Shown in pieces: positions 6,791 to 15,620 of a DNA stretch of 35,150 nt. This stretch comes from Bacteroidales bacterium (lineage in GTDB: Bacteria > Bacteroidota > Bacteroidia > Bacteroidales > JAADJA01): NCBI GenBank assembly GCA_020438105.1, contig JAGQVE010000008.1:1-35150 (forward strand), read 5' to 3'. Numbering within the stretch: the first letter of the stretch is position 1; each line of letters opens with the position of its first letter. Made by a program: the position numbers and the translations under genes. Under the pieces are notes generated by a model that did no database searches, was not told the DNA's origin, and was given only the letters and a program-made list of their open reading frames with translations.

Positions 6791-7666
6791 ATGACCCGAC
6801 TCCTGATTATTAACATATCAATCAGCTTCCTAATGTGTTTCACAACCCTTTCGCTGTTTGCCGGATCGGATGTTCAGGTACCTACGGGTGGGCGAGGTAA
6901 CGGGATGGGTAATGCTTCAGTTGCTTTGAGTGATTTTTGGGCAATTCAGAACAATCAGGCAGGACTGGCAAGTTTTCAATCCGTAGCCGCTTCGTTTTAT
7001 TATCAAAACCGGTTTTTAATCAGTGAACTCGGGTTGAAGTCTTTTGGATTTACCTTACCCACACGAAACGGTACTTTTGGATTGAGTTACCAAAATTTTG
7101 GTTATACCCAATACCATGAAACCAAGGTGGGTCTTGCTTTTGGGAAGTCATTTGGTGAGCGGTTTTCAGCCGGATTACAGATTGATTATCTTGCTTATAA
7201 ACTTACGGGTGAATATGGTCAGGCCAATCTTTTAACGTTCGAATTGGGTATTCAGCATAAGATTTCGGAAAAGGTGGTAATTGGTGCTCATGCTTTTAAT
7301 CCCATTCGGGCAAAATTGTCCAATGATCCTGAAGAAAGGGTCCCATCAGTTTTCCGACTGGGTGCAGCTTTCAATGTTTCGGAGGAACTTGTACTTGTTT
7401 TGGAAACAGAAAAGAATCTGGATTACAAACCGAATATCCGAACCGGGCTGGAGTACAAGTTAGCCGAAAAAATATTTGCCAGGGTGGGCTATGAGTCGGT
7501 GCCGGCACTCACAGGCTCCGAAAACCTGAGTATTTCATCCCAATACAGCTTTGGATTCGGGCTCTGCCTGGGCGCCCTGGAAGTTGATTTTGCTGCTCAA
7601 ATTCATCAAACTTTGGGTTGGTCGCCTTCCTTATCCATGATCTACCGCTTTACAAAACCTGATTAA
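6791..7666 (+). CDS. PorV/PorQ-like outer-membrane beta-barrel protein
   Basis: 291 residues with a signal peptide (hydrophobic core INISISFLMCFTTLSLFAG, cleavage near residue 25). The mature N-terminus, VPTGGRGNGMGNASVALSDF, is the signature of FadL-related PorV/PorQ proteins: glycine-rich, then ALSDFWAIQNNQAGLA. Alternating amphipathic strands run to a C-terminal aromatic strand (SMIYRF). Shorter than PorV itself, so it may be a generic PorV/PorQ-family accessory barrel. It shares a transcript with the helix-hairpin-helix barrel gene that starts 1 nt after its stop, suggesting the two act together in the outer membrane. Confidence 0.75.
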   Translation: MTRLLIINISISFLMCFTTLSLFAGSDVQVPTGGRGNGMGNASVALSDFWAIQNNQAGLASFQSVAASFYYQNRFLISELGLKSFGFTLPTRNGTFGLSYQNFGYTQYHETKVGLAFGKSFGERFSAGLQIDYLAYKLTGEYGQANLLTFELGIQHKISEKVVIGAHAFNPIRAKLSNDPEERVPSVFRLGAAFNVSEELVLVLETEKNLDYKPNIRTGLEYKLAEKIFARVGYESVPALTGSENLSISSQYSFGFGLCLGALEVDFAAQIHQTLGWSPSLSMIYRFTKPD

Positions 7667-7667
7667 G

Positions 7668-9812
7668 GTGAAAGGGTTTGCCATACATCGGCTCATCTAT
7701 TTACTTGTATTGTCAAGCCTGTTTTGCATTGACACTGTCGCACAAAAACCCGATACCATTTCTGGAGCAGTTTCTGAAACCGACATTTCCGACCGCATTG
7801 AAACCATTGCAGAAAACACGGAAGCCGAGCTTGATTATTCGGAACTGATAGAAAGTCTACGCTATTATCGCGATCATCCTTTAAATCTAAACTATGCCAC
7901 CCGCGATGAGTTGGAAGATCTGATTTTCCTGAATGATATGCAGATCTTTCACCTGATGGCTTACCGTGAAAACTATGGATTGCTGGTTTCCATTTATGAA
8001 TTGCAGGGCATTGATGGTTTCGATCAAATCACCATCGACAAGATTTTGCCTTATGTGTCGGTATCGCAGGTAAAGCCTCCGGCGAAAATCCCACTTAAAA
8101 ATGCCTTGAAATATGGTCGCCACCAACTGATCATGCGATACCAGCAAGTGTTGCAGGAACGAAACGGATTTAAGGATATTTCTGACAGCGCCTGGATTGA
8201 AAACCCAAATTCACATTATTTGGGTTCACCAGAAAAACTGTACATGAAATATGGTTTCAGGTATGGAAATAAAATCCGCTGGGGTATCACTGCTGAAAAG
8301 GATCCCGGAGAAGTCTTTTTTATTAATGGTATTCCTGATTCAATTCAAAAACTTGCCGGTGATAAATTACAGAACGGTTTTGATTTTTATTCGGCCCATG
8401 TAAGCATCCATAATATCGGGCATTTAAAAGCACTTACCCTGGGCGATTACCAGTTACGGTTCGGGCAGGGGCTCACCATGTGGGGTGGACTTGCTTTTGG
8501 GAAATCATCCGACGCAGCCAATGTGAAACGCTACGGAACTGGTGTTACGCCTTACACCTCGGCGGATGAAAACCACTTTTTCAGAGGGGCCGCCACAACA
8601 ATCCAATTCAGTGATTTTGAGTTTTCGGCATTTTATTCCAATAATAAAATTGATGCTGCCCTTTATGCTTCCGATACCCTCGACACAGATGAAGGAATTA
8701 TCACGTCCTTGCAGGAAACAGGCTATCATCGCACCGTGAATGAGGTTTTGAAAAAGGATGCGATCGCGATGGAGGTGATGGGCGGAAATATCAACTATCG
8801 CAAAAACCGCCTGAGTATCGGCGTAACCGGAGTAGTAACGCAACTGGATTTGCCCCTGGGAGCTCCCGAGCAACTTTATGACCGGTACACATTTAAGGGC
8901 GATCAAAATATTAACGGCGGTGTGGATTATGCCTACCTGCTTAACAAAATCAGTTTGTTCGGTGAAGTTTCCATGAGTAAAAACGGAGCGATTGCCCAGC
9001 TTCATGGCTTGTCGGCTGCCTTGCATCCAAGGTTATCTGTTTCGCTGCTTTACCGCAATTACAGCCCTGAGTTTCAGAACTTGTTTGCCAACGGTTTTTC
9101 GGAAAGTAATAATTACAATGAACGTGGATTTTATTCTGGATTGCGTTTTTTGCTTGCCTCCCGCTGGTCGCTTTCAGCTTATATGGATGTTTTTAATTAT
9201 CCCTGGTTGCGCTACCGGGTCAACAGCCCCTCAGGTGGAAATGAAGGTTTTGTGCAGGTGGAACATATCGCCTCCCGGGATGTAAATTTCAATTTCAGGT
9301 TCAAACAGCAAACCAAACAGATCAACGGAAATAATGAACTCATTGGGTTGGATCCGCTGACAACCTATCGAAAATCATCTTTCCGTTTTCATATCAATTA
9401 CCGGGTTTCGCCATCGGTTCGGATGGCCAACCGTGCTGAGTATTTGATTTATCAGGATAACGAAACCCACCGTGGCTCGGGCTACCTGGTTTTTCAGGAT
9501 GTGCATTGGCGGCCGGCCAGTGAAAAACTCACCCTCTTTTTCCGTCATGCCCTTTTCGATACCGACTCCTACGACGAACGAATTTATGCTTACGAAAACG
9601 ATGTTTTGTATGCCTTTTCCGTACCGGGTTATTATTACAAAGGCTCCAAAACCGCATTTATGCTGAAATACAACCTTTTTGATAAGATCAATATCTGGGC
9701 CCGGATTTCGCATCTTTGGTTTACCAATCAAAAAAGCATCGGAACCGGGCTGGATGAAATAGATGGCGACCAGAAAACGGAGGTGAAGGTTCAGGTGCAG
9801 ATAAAATTGTGA
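7668..9812 (+). CDS. Helix-hairpin-helix domain fused to an outer-membrane beta-barrel
   Basis: 714 residues, GTG start immediately after the preceding stop. A signal peptide (to about VAQ26) and an acidic linker lead to a ComEA-like HhH module at residues 71-130: LNLNYATRDELEDL, then MAYRENYGLLVSIYELQGIDGF. The remaining ~570 residues are a run of short amphipathic aromatic strands with turns, ending in EVKVQVQIKL, typical of a large outer-membrane barrel. HhH modules bind DNA non-specifically; a periplasmic HhH on a barrel suggests DNA capture or uptake, but it could also be a protein-protein module. No T9SS C-terminal domain seen. The architecture is recurrent in Bacteroidota as far as I recall; function unknown. 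Confidence 0.8.
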   Translation: MKGFAIHRLIYLLVLSSLFCIDTVAQKPDTISGAVSETDISDRIETIAENTEAELDYSELIESLRYYRDHPLNLNYATRDELEDLIFLNDMQIFHLMAYRENYGLLVSIYELQGIDGFDQITIDKILPYVSVSQVKPPAKIPLKNALKYGRHQLIMRYQQVLQERNGFKDISDSAWIENPNSHYLGSPEKLYMKYGFRYGNKIRWGITAEKDPGEVFFINGIPDSIQKLAGDKLQNGFDFYSAHVSIHNIGHLKALTLGDYQLRFGQGLTMWGGLAFGKSSDAANVKRYGTGVTPYTSADENHFFRGAATTIQFSDFEFSAFYSNNKIDAALYASDTLDTDEGIITSLQETGYHRTVNEVLKKDAIAMEVMGGNINYRKNRLSIGVTGVVTQLDLPLGAPEQLYDRYTFKGDQNINGGVDYAYLLNKISLFGEVSMSKNGAIAQLHGLSAALHPRLSVSLLYRNYSPEFQNLFANGFSESNNYNERGFYSGLRFLLASRWSLSAYMDVFNYPWLRYRVNSPSGGNEGFVQVEHIASRDVNFNFRFKQQTKQINGNNELIGLDPLTTYRKSSFRFHINYRVSPSVRMANRAEYLIYQDNETHRGSGYLVFQDVHWRPASEKLTLFFRHALFDTDSYDERIYAYENDVLYAFSVPGYYYKGSKTAFMLKYNLFDKINIWARISHLWFTNQKSIGTGLDEIDGDQKTEVKVQVQIKL

Positions 9813-9849
9813 TGTTAACTTGGGTGAATTTATAAAATCCCTGTTGTAA

Positions 9850-10737
9850 TTAATCCTTCGGCTTAAACGGCAAAGTAATCCCCAGCCAGGGAATAGCCAC
9901 AAACTCACCAATACCGGCGCCAAGCGGAAGCACCACCCCCCAGTCGATGCCCACACCGCCACGTGTAAATCCCCGTCCGCCCACCGACATTAAAACCAAA
10001 TAATCGCCGGCCGTTGATATGTAATAGTTTTCAGAAATAAAATAACCCCGCGGACCGGTTCGCAGCATGGTACTGACAGTAATCGTAGGCGTTTTGGCCA
10101 AACCTCCTCCGGCGTACCCGTATCCCACGCCTATATTTACATTATTACTTCTGTCGCCAAAGGTTGATACCCCGTAAAGTATTCCAAAATCCGCTTCTTC
10201 CTCACCCAGAATGGTCCCGATGAGCGCTCCCCCTCCCACGTTAAACTTATCCTTTACTACCGGAACTGAAAACTTAGGTGCGATCCAGGCAGGTGAGCTG
10301 GCTCCTGCGAAAAGAAATAGTGGAACAATGCCGGCTCCAAGTGAAGTATTATCGGTGATTGAAAATGATACCTGGTTAAAAAGCACCCAAACATTCTGAT
10401 AATAGCCTTCGCCCCGTTTCATGCCGTAGCCGTTGGGTGAAAAGAAGTATCGTGTAGCCTGGGGGTTATCAGCCCAGAATTCTCCCTCCTTCAATTGATT
10501 TTGGGCCAGGGGTGTAATCTTTTTTACGAAATTCTTAGCGATGTGAAGCGTGCCTAATTTATCGGTTTTAAAATGGATCGTATCTGATTCCATGGAAATG
10601 ATGGTTCCAATAAAATGATTGCCATCCCTGGTTTCAATTTCGCAAAGTGTGGAGTCGTTTTTGGATTGGCCGAGCGTGCTGTTTGAGATTAGCAGCAAAA
10701 TTCCGAAAACGGCTGAAAGGATTGCCAGCTTTTTCAT
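9850..10737 (-). CDS. Exported envelope protein of unknown function (SH3/Sm-like N-part, glycine-rich C-part)
   Basis: 295 residues with a clear signal peptide (MKKLAILSAVFGILLLISNS, cleavage near GQ24). Residues 32-75 form a small beta module (IETRDGNHFIGTIISMESD, then TIHFKTDKLGTLHIAKNFVKKI) that resembles an Sm- or SH3-like barrel. The rest is strongly amphipathic and glycine-rich (GGGALIGTILGEEEADFGI, GRGFTRGGVGIDWGVVLPLG), consistent with an outer-membrane barrel. It converges on the HhH barrel gene with 37 bp between stops. I do not recognise a named family. Confidence 0.75.
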   Translation of the reverse strand: MKKLAILSAVFGILLLISNSTLGQSKNDSTLCEIETRDGNHFIGTIISMESDTIHFKTDKLGTLHIAKNFVKKITPLAQNQLKEGEFWADNPQATRYFFSPNGYGMKRGEGYYQNVWVLFNQVSFSITDNTSLGAGIVPLFLFAGASSPAWIAPKFSVPVVKDKFNVGGGALIGTILGEEEADFGILYGVSTFGDRSNNVNIGVGYGYAGGGLAKTPTITVSTMLRTGPRGYFISENYYISTAGDYLVLMSVGGRGFTRGGVGIDWGVVLPLGAGIGEFVAIPWLGITLPFKPKD

Positions 10738-10766
10738 AACCCCGGTATTTTTGAGGGATTAAATAT

Positions 10767-10796
10767 AAAAAAAAATCCCGACGCATTGGTCGGGAT
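10767..10796 (-). terminator. Terminator of the DUF349 gene
   Basis: ATCCCGAC pairs with GTCGGGAT around a 6-nt loop (8 perfect pairs, 10775-10796). On the minus strand it is followed by a run of T (A at 10767-10775). It lies 9 bp past the stop of the DUF349 gene. Confidence 0.9.
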
Positions 10797-10799
10797 CCC

Positions 10800-10807
10800 C
10801 AAAATTA
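10800..10807 (-). promoter_or_regulatory. Possible -7 element for the 295-aa envelope gene
   Basis: Plus-strand CAAAATTA is TAATTTTG on the minus strand, an exact TAnnTTTG match that overlaps the stop codon of the DUF349 gene. The start site would fall at the edge of the terminator hairpin, leaving a leader of roughly 57 nt that contains the hairpin. A chance match is quite possible. Confidence 0.3.
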
Positions 10808-12988
10808 TTCGGTTTCTCTCTCCAGAAACTTTATTTTTTCGGTAATGAGTTTGATCTCTTCTTTAACCTTGTCAATCTTCTTCTCGAATTCAAGTTTTAA
10901 TAAATCGGCTTTTTTGGAACTGGCCAGAAAGCCCAGGTTGTTTTCCCAGAGCTTTACATCATCTTCCAGTTTTTTCCTTTTATTATGTAAAAAATTAAGT
11001 TCATTATTGATTATCCGGTTGGCATTGGGTTTTTCCTTTACACCCTCAAACCGTTGTTTAAAGTTCATGGTCTGCATTTCAGCACGGTTGATCTTGAGTT
11101 GATCAAAATGACTGTTAATGGCATTCCTGAACTCATTTTGCAGCCTGTCTTTTTCTTTAAAAGGCACATGACCGATTTCCATCCATTCGCGCTGGAACTC
11201 TTTTAAAGTCTCCAGGTTGGCATTTTTATCTTTTCCAAAACTGAAATCTTTCACCTTTTGGATCAGGTCTTCTTTTTGTTTTTGGTTGTCGGCTTCGTGC
11301 TGTTTAATGTTGCCAAAAAAATCGGCTTTTCTTTTAAAGAACTCATCGCAGGCAGCCCTGAACCGCTTCCAGATTTTATCGGAATGTTTGCGTGGAACCG
11401 GCCCGATTTTTTTCCATTCTTTCTGCAGGTTGATCAGATCGTTGGTAGCTTGTTTCCAATCGGAGCTGTCTTTTATTGACTCCGCCTGTGTACAAAGATC
11501 GAGTTTCAGGTTGAAATTGTTTTGCTGTTCATCCTTGATCTCTTTGAAAAACTCTTTTTTCCCTGCAAAAAAGGTATCCATTGAATTTTTAAACCGATCC
11601 CAGATTTCATCGTTTTGTACCCTTGGTGCAGGTCCAATGGTTTTCCATACCTTCAGCAGTTCACTGATCTGCTGGGTATTTTCGTTCCAGTCTTTGATGT
11701 TTTCATTTTCACGAGCCAGCACTTCTTCGGCTTTTTCGCAAAGTACGGTTTTCGCAGCCAGGTTTTTCGTTTGCTCTTCTTTGAGCTGATTGTAATGGTC
11801 GCGACGGCGCTGATTGATCTGATCAGTGGCATTTCTAAAGCGGTCCCACAGTTCATCTTTTTTATCATCCGGCACCGGCCCGATCTCTTTCCATTGGTTG
11901 TGCAGCAATTGAAGCTGTTTGAACGATTTGATCACCGAATTTTCAAGGATCAACTCTTCGGCTTTTTCGCAAAGTTCGATCTTACTTTCCAGGTTTTTCT
12001 TCATGTCAAGATCACGCAGTTCACGGTTGATCTTTACTTTGTCGAAAAATTTCTCCACCAGGAAATGATAATTTTGCCAGAGGTTGTTGGCCTCTGCTTT
12101 TGGCACCATACCGGCTTCTTTCCACTTTTCCTGCAGGTTGCGAAATTCGTCGTATGTCTTTTTCAGGGATTCTTCCGATTCGATGAGTGCTTTTAACTCT
12201 TCGAGGATGAGTTTTTTCTTGTTGAGATTTTCAATTTTTAATTCTTCCTGCTGAGCAATCCATGCAGTTCGTTTTTCTTTGTAAATTCCAAATGCTGCAT
12301 TAAAACGGATCTCAACTTCATCTTTGGTAACTTCAACTTCTTCAGCGTCTTCATCCTCCGAAAGCTGAGTTTCCAGTCTTTTTTCCTGTTCCTCTTTATT
12401 TTGTTTTAGGAAAGCCACTTTAATCAGGGCCACCTTCTTTTTTATGGTGTTTACTTCGTTGTTATTTACCAGTTCCTCAAGCATATCCACCAGCGCATCC
12501 CTCGATAGTGAATCATAATCTATGGTTTCAGTTTCCTCTTCATGATCTTCCTCGTGATCATCATCTTCCTCATGATCTTCCTCATGTTCTTCATGCGTTT
12601 CCTCATCTGATGAAACAGGCACTACTTCATTTTTTTCCTGATTTGCTTCCTCTACGAGTTCATCCGCTGCTAAATCAGTTGCAGGTTCATCAGCAACTTT
12701 ATCTTCAATTACTGCCTTGTCTTCCTTTTGAGGTTCAATGGATTCAATGATCTCTTCCGGCGAAATTTCATTAACAATCTCAATTTCCGCTTCCGTTTCA
12801 GTAGTGGTTTCGGTATTGGTTGTATCCTCTGAAGGCATTTCCTCCATTTGAATTGCTTCCGCAGTTTCCGGGCTATCAATTTGATTCTCGGGCTCTTTCG
12901 TAATAGCTTCTTGTTTTTTTGTGGTGTTCTCCTCCTGATTTTCTATTTTTTCATCAGGATTTTGATTGTTAAGATTCTTTGTTTCCAT
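10805..12988 (-). CDS. DUF349 repeat protein with acidic His-rich N-terminus
   Basis: 727 residues, no signal peptide. Residues 1-230 are highly acidic and disordered, with a His/Glu/Asp stretch at 130-153 (HEEHEEDHEEDDDHEEDHEE). At least five DUF349 units follow, each with W-K-x-I-G-P-x-P and a W-x-R-F helix: WKEAGMVPKA (289), WKEIGPVPDD (366), WKTIGPAPRV (448), WKKIGPVPRK (525) and WMEIGHVPFK (602). The C-terminus (660-727) is a charged coiled coil. DUF349 proteins are near-universal in Bacteroidota; their role is unclear to me. It has its own promoter and terminator, so it is a single-gene unit. Confidence 0.92.
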   Translation of the reverse strand: METKNLNNQNPDEKIENQEENTTKKQEAITKEPENQIDSPETAEAIQMEEMPSEDTTNTETTTETEAEIEIVNEISPEEIIESIEPQKEDKAVIEDKVADEPATDLAADELVEEANQEKNEVVPVSSDEETHEEHEEDHEEDDDHEEDHEEETETIDYDSLSRDALVDMLEELVNNNEVNTIKKKVALIKVAFLKQNKEEQEKRLETQLSEDEDAEEVEVTKDEVEIRFNAAFGIYKEKRTAWIAQQEELKIENLNKKKLILEELKALIESEESLKKTYDEFRNLQEKWKEAGMVPKAEANNLWQNYHFLVEKFFDKVKINRELRDLDMKKNLESKIELCEKAEELILENSVIKSFKQLQLLHNQWKEIGPVPDDKKDELWDRFRNATDQINQRRRDHYNQLKEEQTKNLAAKTVLCEKAEEVLARENENIKDWNENTQQISELLKVWKTIGPAPRVQNDEIWDRFKNSMDTFFAGKKEFFKEIKDEQQNNFNLKLDLCTQAESIKDSSDWKQATNDLINLQKEWKKIGPVPRKHSDKIWKRFRAACDEFFKRKADFFGNIKQHEADNQKQKEDLIQKVKDFSFGKDKNANLETLKEFQREWMEIGHVPFKEKDRLQNEFRNAINSHFDQLKINRAEMQTMNFKQRFEGVKEKPNANRIINNELNFLHNKRKKLEDDVKLWENNLGFLASSKKADLLKLEFEKKIDKVKEEIKLITEKIKFLERETE

Positions 12989-13060
12989 ATGTTATTATTC
13001 ATTCCAGAATTAGAATCAGTCAATTGACTGTAAATGTGTTATCTCATTTTTAAAGGACTG

Positions 13061-13089
13061 CAAAAATAGGAATATTTTGTTACTGCAAA
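13061..13089 (-). promoter_or_regulatory. Promoter of the DUF349 gene
   Basis: Plus-strand CAAAAATA (13061-13068) is TATTTTTG on the minus strand, an exact -7 element. CAAA at 13086-13089 gives a -33 TTTG with a 17-bp spacer, slightly shorter than usual. Predicted leader is about 65 nt. Confidence 0.6.
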
Positions 13090-13135
13090 AGCTATTCATC
13101 AAAATAATGCGGTGGATTGAAAAGTTTTATTATCG

Positions 13136-15457
13136 CTAATTGAAAGGCCTTTTATTGAACAGGTAATAACCGATATTTATATTAAAGACAAAAGGTTCAT
13201 CAGCCATGTCATTATAAATTAAACTGGTACTTATTGGGCCGAACGGGGCATGATAAACCAGCCGGCTTCCAAAGTTATAGTACTGGTTAGTAAATACAGA
13301 ACTATACATAGGTTTGTTATTTTCGTCCTTCAAAATTTCACGATAAGGCTGGAAAACATACCCTTCGAGCCTGAAATCCAAATTTTTAATAACCGGGAAA
13401 ATGAATTGAACTCCACCTCCTCCAAATGTATGGGCACGGAACTGGGGAAGAAAAATCGTTTGATTTTCGGGGATTGGCTGAAAAGCAGGGGCACCCAATA
13501 TGGTAGCTGTGTAATTGTTAAAAAGTTCTCTGTTGCTGAAGGAAGCCTCGCCCAGGATACCCAAAGTTAAAAACCGGGTAGTTTTGAAATATTTTAAAAA
13601 CCGCAATCGTAACTGTACCCAGTTATGGTATTGTGTAAACTCATCTTTTTCAACAGAAGTTGATCCCGGAATATTTCTTTCAAGGCCGCTTACAAACCGT
13701 GCGCAAAGGCGTAAAGAATGACCCTCGGAAGCAAATTGTTTTCGGTTGTGCGTATTCCATTCAAAAACCAGGGCCGGGGAATAAAAATCAAAATTTGTAA
13801 TATCAGCTGTGTCAAGCCTGGAGAATTGGTTAGTTTGATAATATTCATCTTTTTTTCGGCCTGCCTCTATATTAGCTGTTAGCCTTGCACTTGGCATCAG
13901 CGGGGTACTTAAGCCAAATGACCAGTAACTGTCCTGCTGGATGAGGAAGCTTGGATTAGGATCTTCAAAAAAGTAGGTGGCCGTTCGAAAGTAGTTCCAG
14001 CCATTGAGGTTATAAGCTAGTTCAAGGGCCAGGGGCAGATAGCCCGGAATATCGAGTCGTGTGGCAATATGCCCTGAGCTGTGGAATCTGCCAAGATAAG
14101 CATTGCCTGTAACATTCATGGCGGTTTTTCCCCAGCGGTTATAATTCATCTGGAAGAAAATTTCATTTACCGCGCGCGATGAAACTAAACCTCCGATCTC
14201 CATTTCCACCAGCTTACTCCGGTCAACGTAATAAATCACATCGTATGCTTTTTGATCGGGCAGGTATTTTAAAGTAGGGTAAACGTAATTGATCTGTTTT
14301 TCGGATAAAATTTTATAATAGGATTGTTTTAAAATTTCGAGTTTCTCCTGATTGGGAATATTGTCATCATTGATTTTCAGGATCAGTTTTTTATCGTTAA
14401 TGAGGTGCTTAAGATAGTATTGCTGCCTTTCATTAACACCGGTAATGACGATTTCGTGGATTTTAAAACCGGGTATTTTTGCTTTGAAAGCTTCACGTTG
14501 TTTTTCAACTTCTGCCTTTGGAATCCTTCGTTTTATAAATGATTTAATCTTTGGCATTGCACGCAGTGTGGCTACATACCCGCTGTCGATAAATTGGGCT
14601 GTGTTTGAAAAATCGGTCACATTTACCGACCAAAGCTCAGGAGTTATTAAAATTCCGGTGGTGGTATCCACGTCGTATTTTGTATTGGCCATGAGCATCG
14701 ATTGAACCTGGCTGAGTAAATCGTCCTGCCTGGGCTGATTGTAATTGGAAGCTGCTTTGCTTCCGATAATAATATCCGGATAAAAAGATTTTGACAATAC
14801 ATCTACCGGGAAATTATTATACATTCCTCCATCAAACATTAAATTTCCATCAATTTTAATGGGCTTGAAATAAAACGGAAAAGTGGTTGATGCGCGAATT
14901 GCCTGTTCCAGCGAACCATTGCTCAAAATCACCTCTTTGCTTTCAGCGATATCACTCGCTACGCATCGGAAAGGCCTGAAAAGTTGATCAAAATCGTAAT
15001 TGGCGGCGGCACTTGCTCCTGAAAAAACCGTCATAAAACCGTAGTCCATTTCTACGGGTGATACAATATTGGTGGGTAGATTAACCTTTAAAACTGAATC
15101 ATAAGATATACCGAACAACTGCCAACTGGCATTGGGGTATGATTCTTTAAAAAGATAGTGAGCCTCATCCTGCATGGTTCCCGAAATCCATGAGCGTAAC
15201 TCTTCGGAGGTGATCATTTGGAGAATTTCATCAGGTGAATACCCGCTGGCATAAAGTCCTCCTACTATTGCTCCCATCGACGTTCCGACAATGTAATCAA
15301 TGGGAATATCATTTTCTTCAAGTGCTTTTAATACACCTACATGGGTTACCCCGCGCGGACCACCGCCACTTAATACCAAACCTATGGATTGACCGGTACT
15401 TAAGCCCGGAACCAGAGAGAAAAGAAGAAGGAAAAGGATAAAAATCTTTCTCAACAT
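13136..15457 (-). CDS. Patatin-like phospholipase with POTRA and outer-membrane barrel (type Vd-like)
   Basis: 773 residues. The signal peptide ends near STGQ23. The patatin domain (about 25-330) has the oxyanion loop SGGGPRG (30-36), the catalytic serine in GTSMG (S60) and the aspartate in FDGGMYNNFP (D209), so the Ser-Asp dyad is intact. A POTRA-like module follows (332-412, FKIHEIVITGVNERQQYYL), and then a BamA/Omp85-type barrel (about 415-773) rich in aromatic strands and ending in NIGYYLFNKRPFN. The order signal-patatin-POTRA-barrel matches PlpD-type Vd autotransporters, in which the lipase is displayed or released at the surface. Bacteroidota homologues are frequent. An 18-bp palindrome and an exact -7 element precede it. 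Confidence 0.92.
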   Translation of the reverse strand: MLRKIFILFLLLFSLVPGLSTGQSIGLVLSGGGPRGVTHVGVLKALEENDIPIDYIVGTSMGAIVGGLYASGYSPDEILQMITSEELRSWISGTMQDEAHYLFKESYPNASWQLFGISYDSVLKVNLPTNIVSPVEMDYGFMTVFSGASAAANYDFDQLFRPFRCVASDIAESKEVILSNGSLEQAIRASTTFPFYFKPIKIDGNLMFDGGMYNNFPVDVLSKSFYPDIIIGSKAASNYNQPRQDDLLSQVQSMLMANTKYDVDTTTGILITPELWSVNVTDFSNTAQFIDSGYVATLRAMPKIKSFIKRRIPKAEVEKQREAFKAKIPGFKIHEIVITGVNERQQYYLKHLINDKKLILKINDDNIPNQEKLEILKQSYYKILSEKQINYVYPTLKYLPDQKAYDVIYYVDRSKLVEMEIGGLVSSRAVNEIFFQMNYNRWGKTAMNVTGNAYLGRFHSSGHIATRLDIPGYLPLALELAYNLNGWNYFRTATYFFEDPNPSFLIQQDSYWSFGLSTPLMPSARLTANIEAGRKKDEYYQTNQFSRLDTADITNFDFYSPALVFEWNTHNRKQFASEGHSLRLCARFVSGLERNIPGSTSVEKDEFTQYHNWVQLRLRFLKYFKTTRFLTLGILGEASFSNRELFNNYTATILGAPAFQPIPENQTIFLPQFRAHTFGGGGVQFIFPVIKNLDFRLEGYVFQPYREILKDENNKPMYSSVFTNQYYNFGSRLVYHAPFGPISTSLIYNDMADEPFVFNINIGYYLFNKRPFN

Positions 15458-15531
15458 AGTTTGGTTTAATTAACAGTTTAACGCAGAATTACAACAAATA
15501 GCATATGCACTCACTGTAATTTTATCAAAAA

Positions 15532-15539
15532 CAAATGTA
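15532..15539 (-). promoter_or_regulatory. Exact -7 element for the patatin gene
   Basis: Plus-strand CAAATGTA is TACATTTG on the minus strand. Start site near 15526, leader about 70 nt. No -33 TTTG at normal spacing. The same octamer precedes the PLP enzyme gene at 20725. Confidence 0.45.
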
Positions 15540-15573
15540 AAGAAAGTATGGAGTTATTGGGGGCAGTAAGCCT

Positions 15574-15591
15574 TAACTTTTTAAAAAGTTA
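15574..15591. promoter_or_regulatory. 18-bp perfect palindrome between the NtrC-type and patatin genes
   Basis: TAACTTTTTAAAAAGTTA is its own reverse complement. It lies about 50-65 bp upstream of the predicted patatin start site and 28 bp past the stop of the sigma54 activator gene. Lack of G/C in the stem argues against a normal terminator and leaves an operator as an option. Confidence 0.5.
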
Positions 15592-15599
15592 TCATAAAT

Positions 15600-15620
15600 A
15601 ACTGACCGTTAGGGTTAGTT
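15600..15620 (-). terminator. Weak terminator-like hairpin at the end of the sigma54 activator gene
   Basis: AACTGACC pairs with GGTTAGTT (one wobble) around a 5-nt loop and overlaps the stop codon. The following sequence is AT-rich but has no clean T run, so termination is uncertain. Confidence 0.4.

Noticed and set aside
8505..9026. Leftward 173-aa frame inside the HhH-barrel gene
   Set aside because: Shadow of a long convincing gene; composition unlike any protein family.
7668..9812. Type IX secretion sorting domain at the C-terminus of the barrel proteins
   Set aside because: The ends are membrane strands; no T9SS CTD motifs (PxGxYxVKV-like).
11217..11789. Rightward 190-aa frame inside the DUF349 gene
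   Set aside because: Antisense shadow of repeated coiled-coil codons; Phe/Ser-rich composition and no start context.
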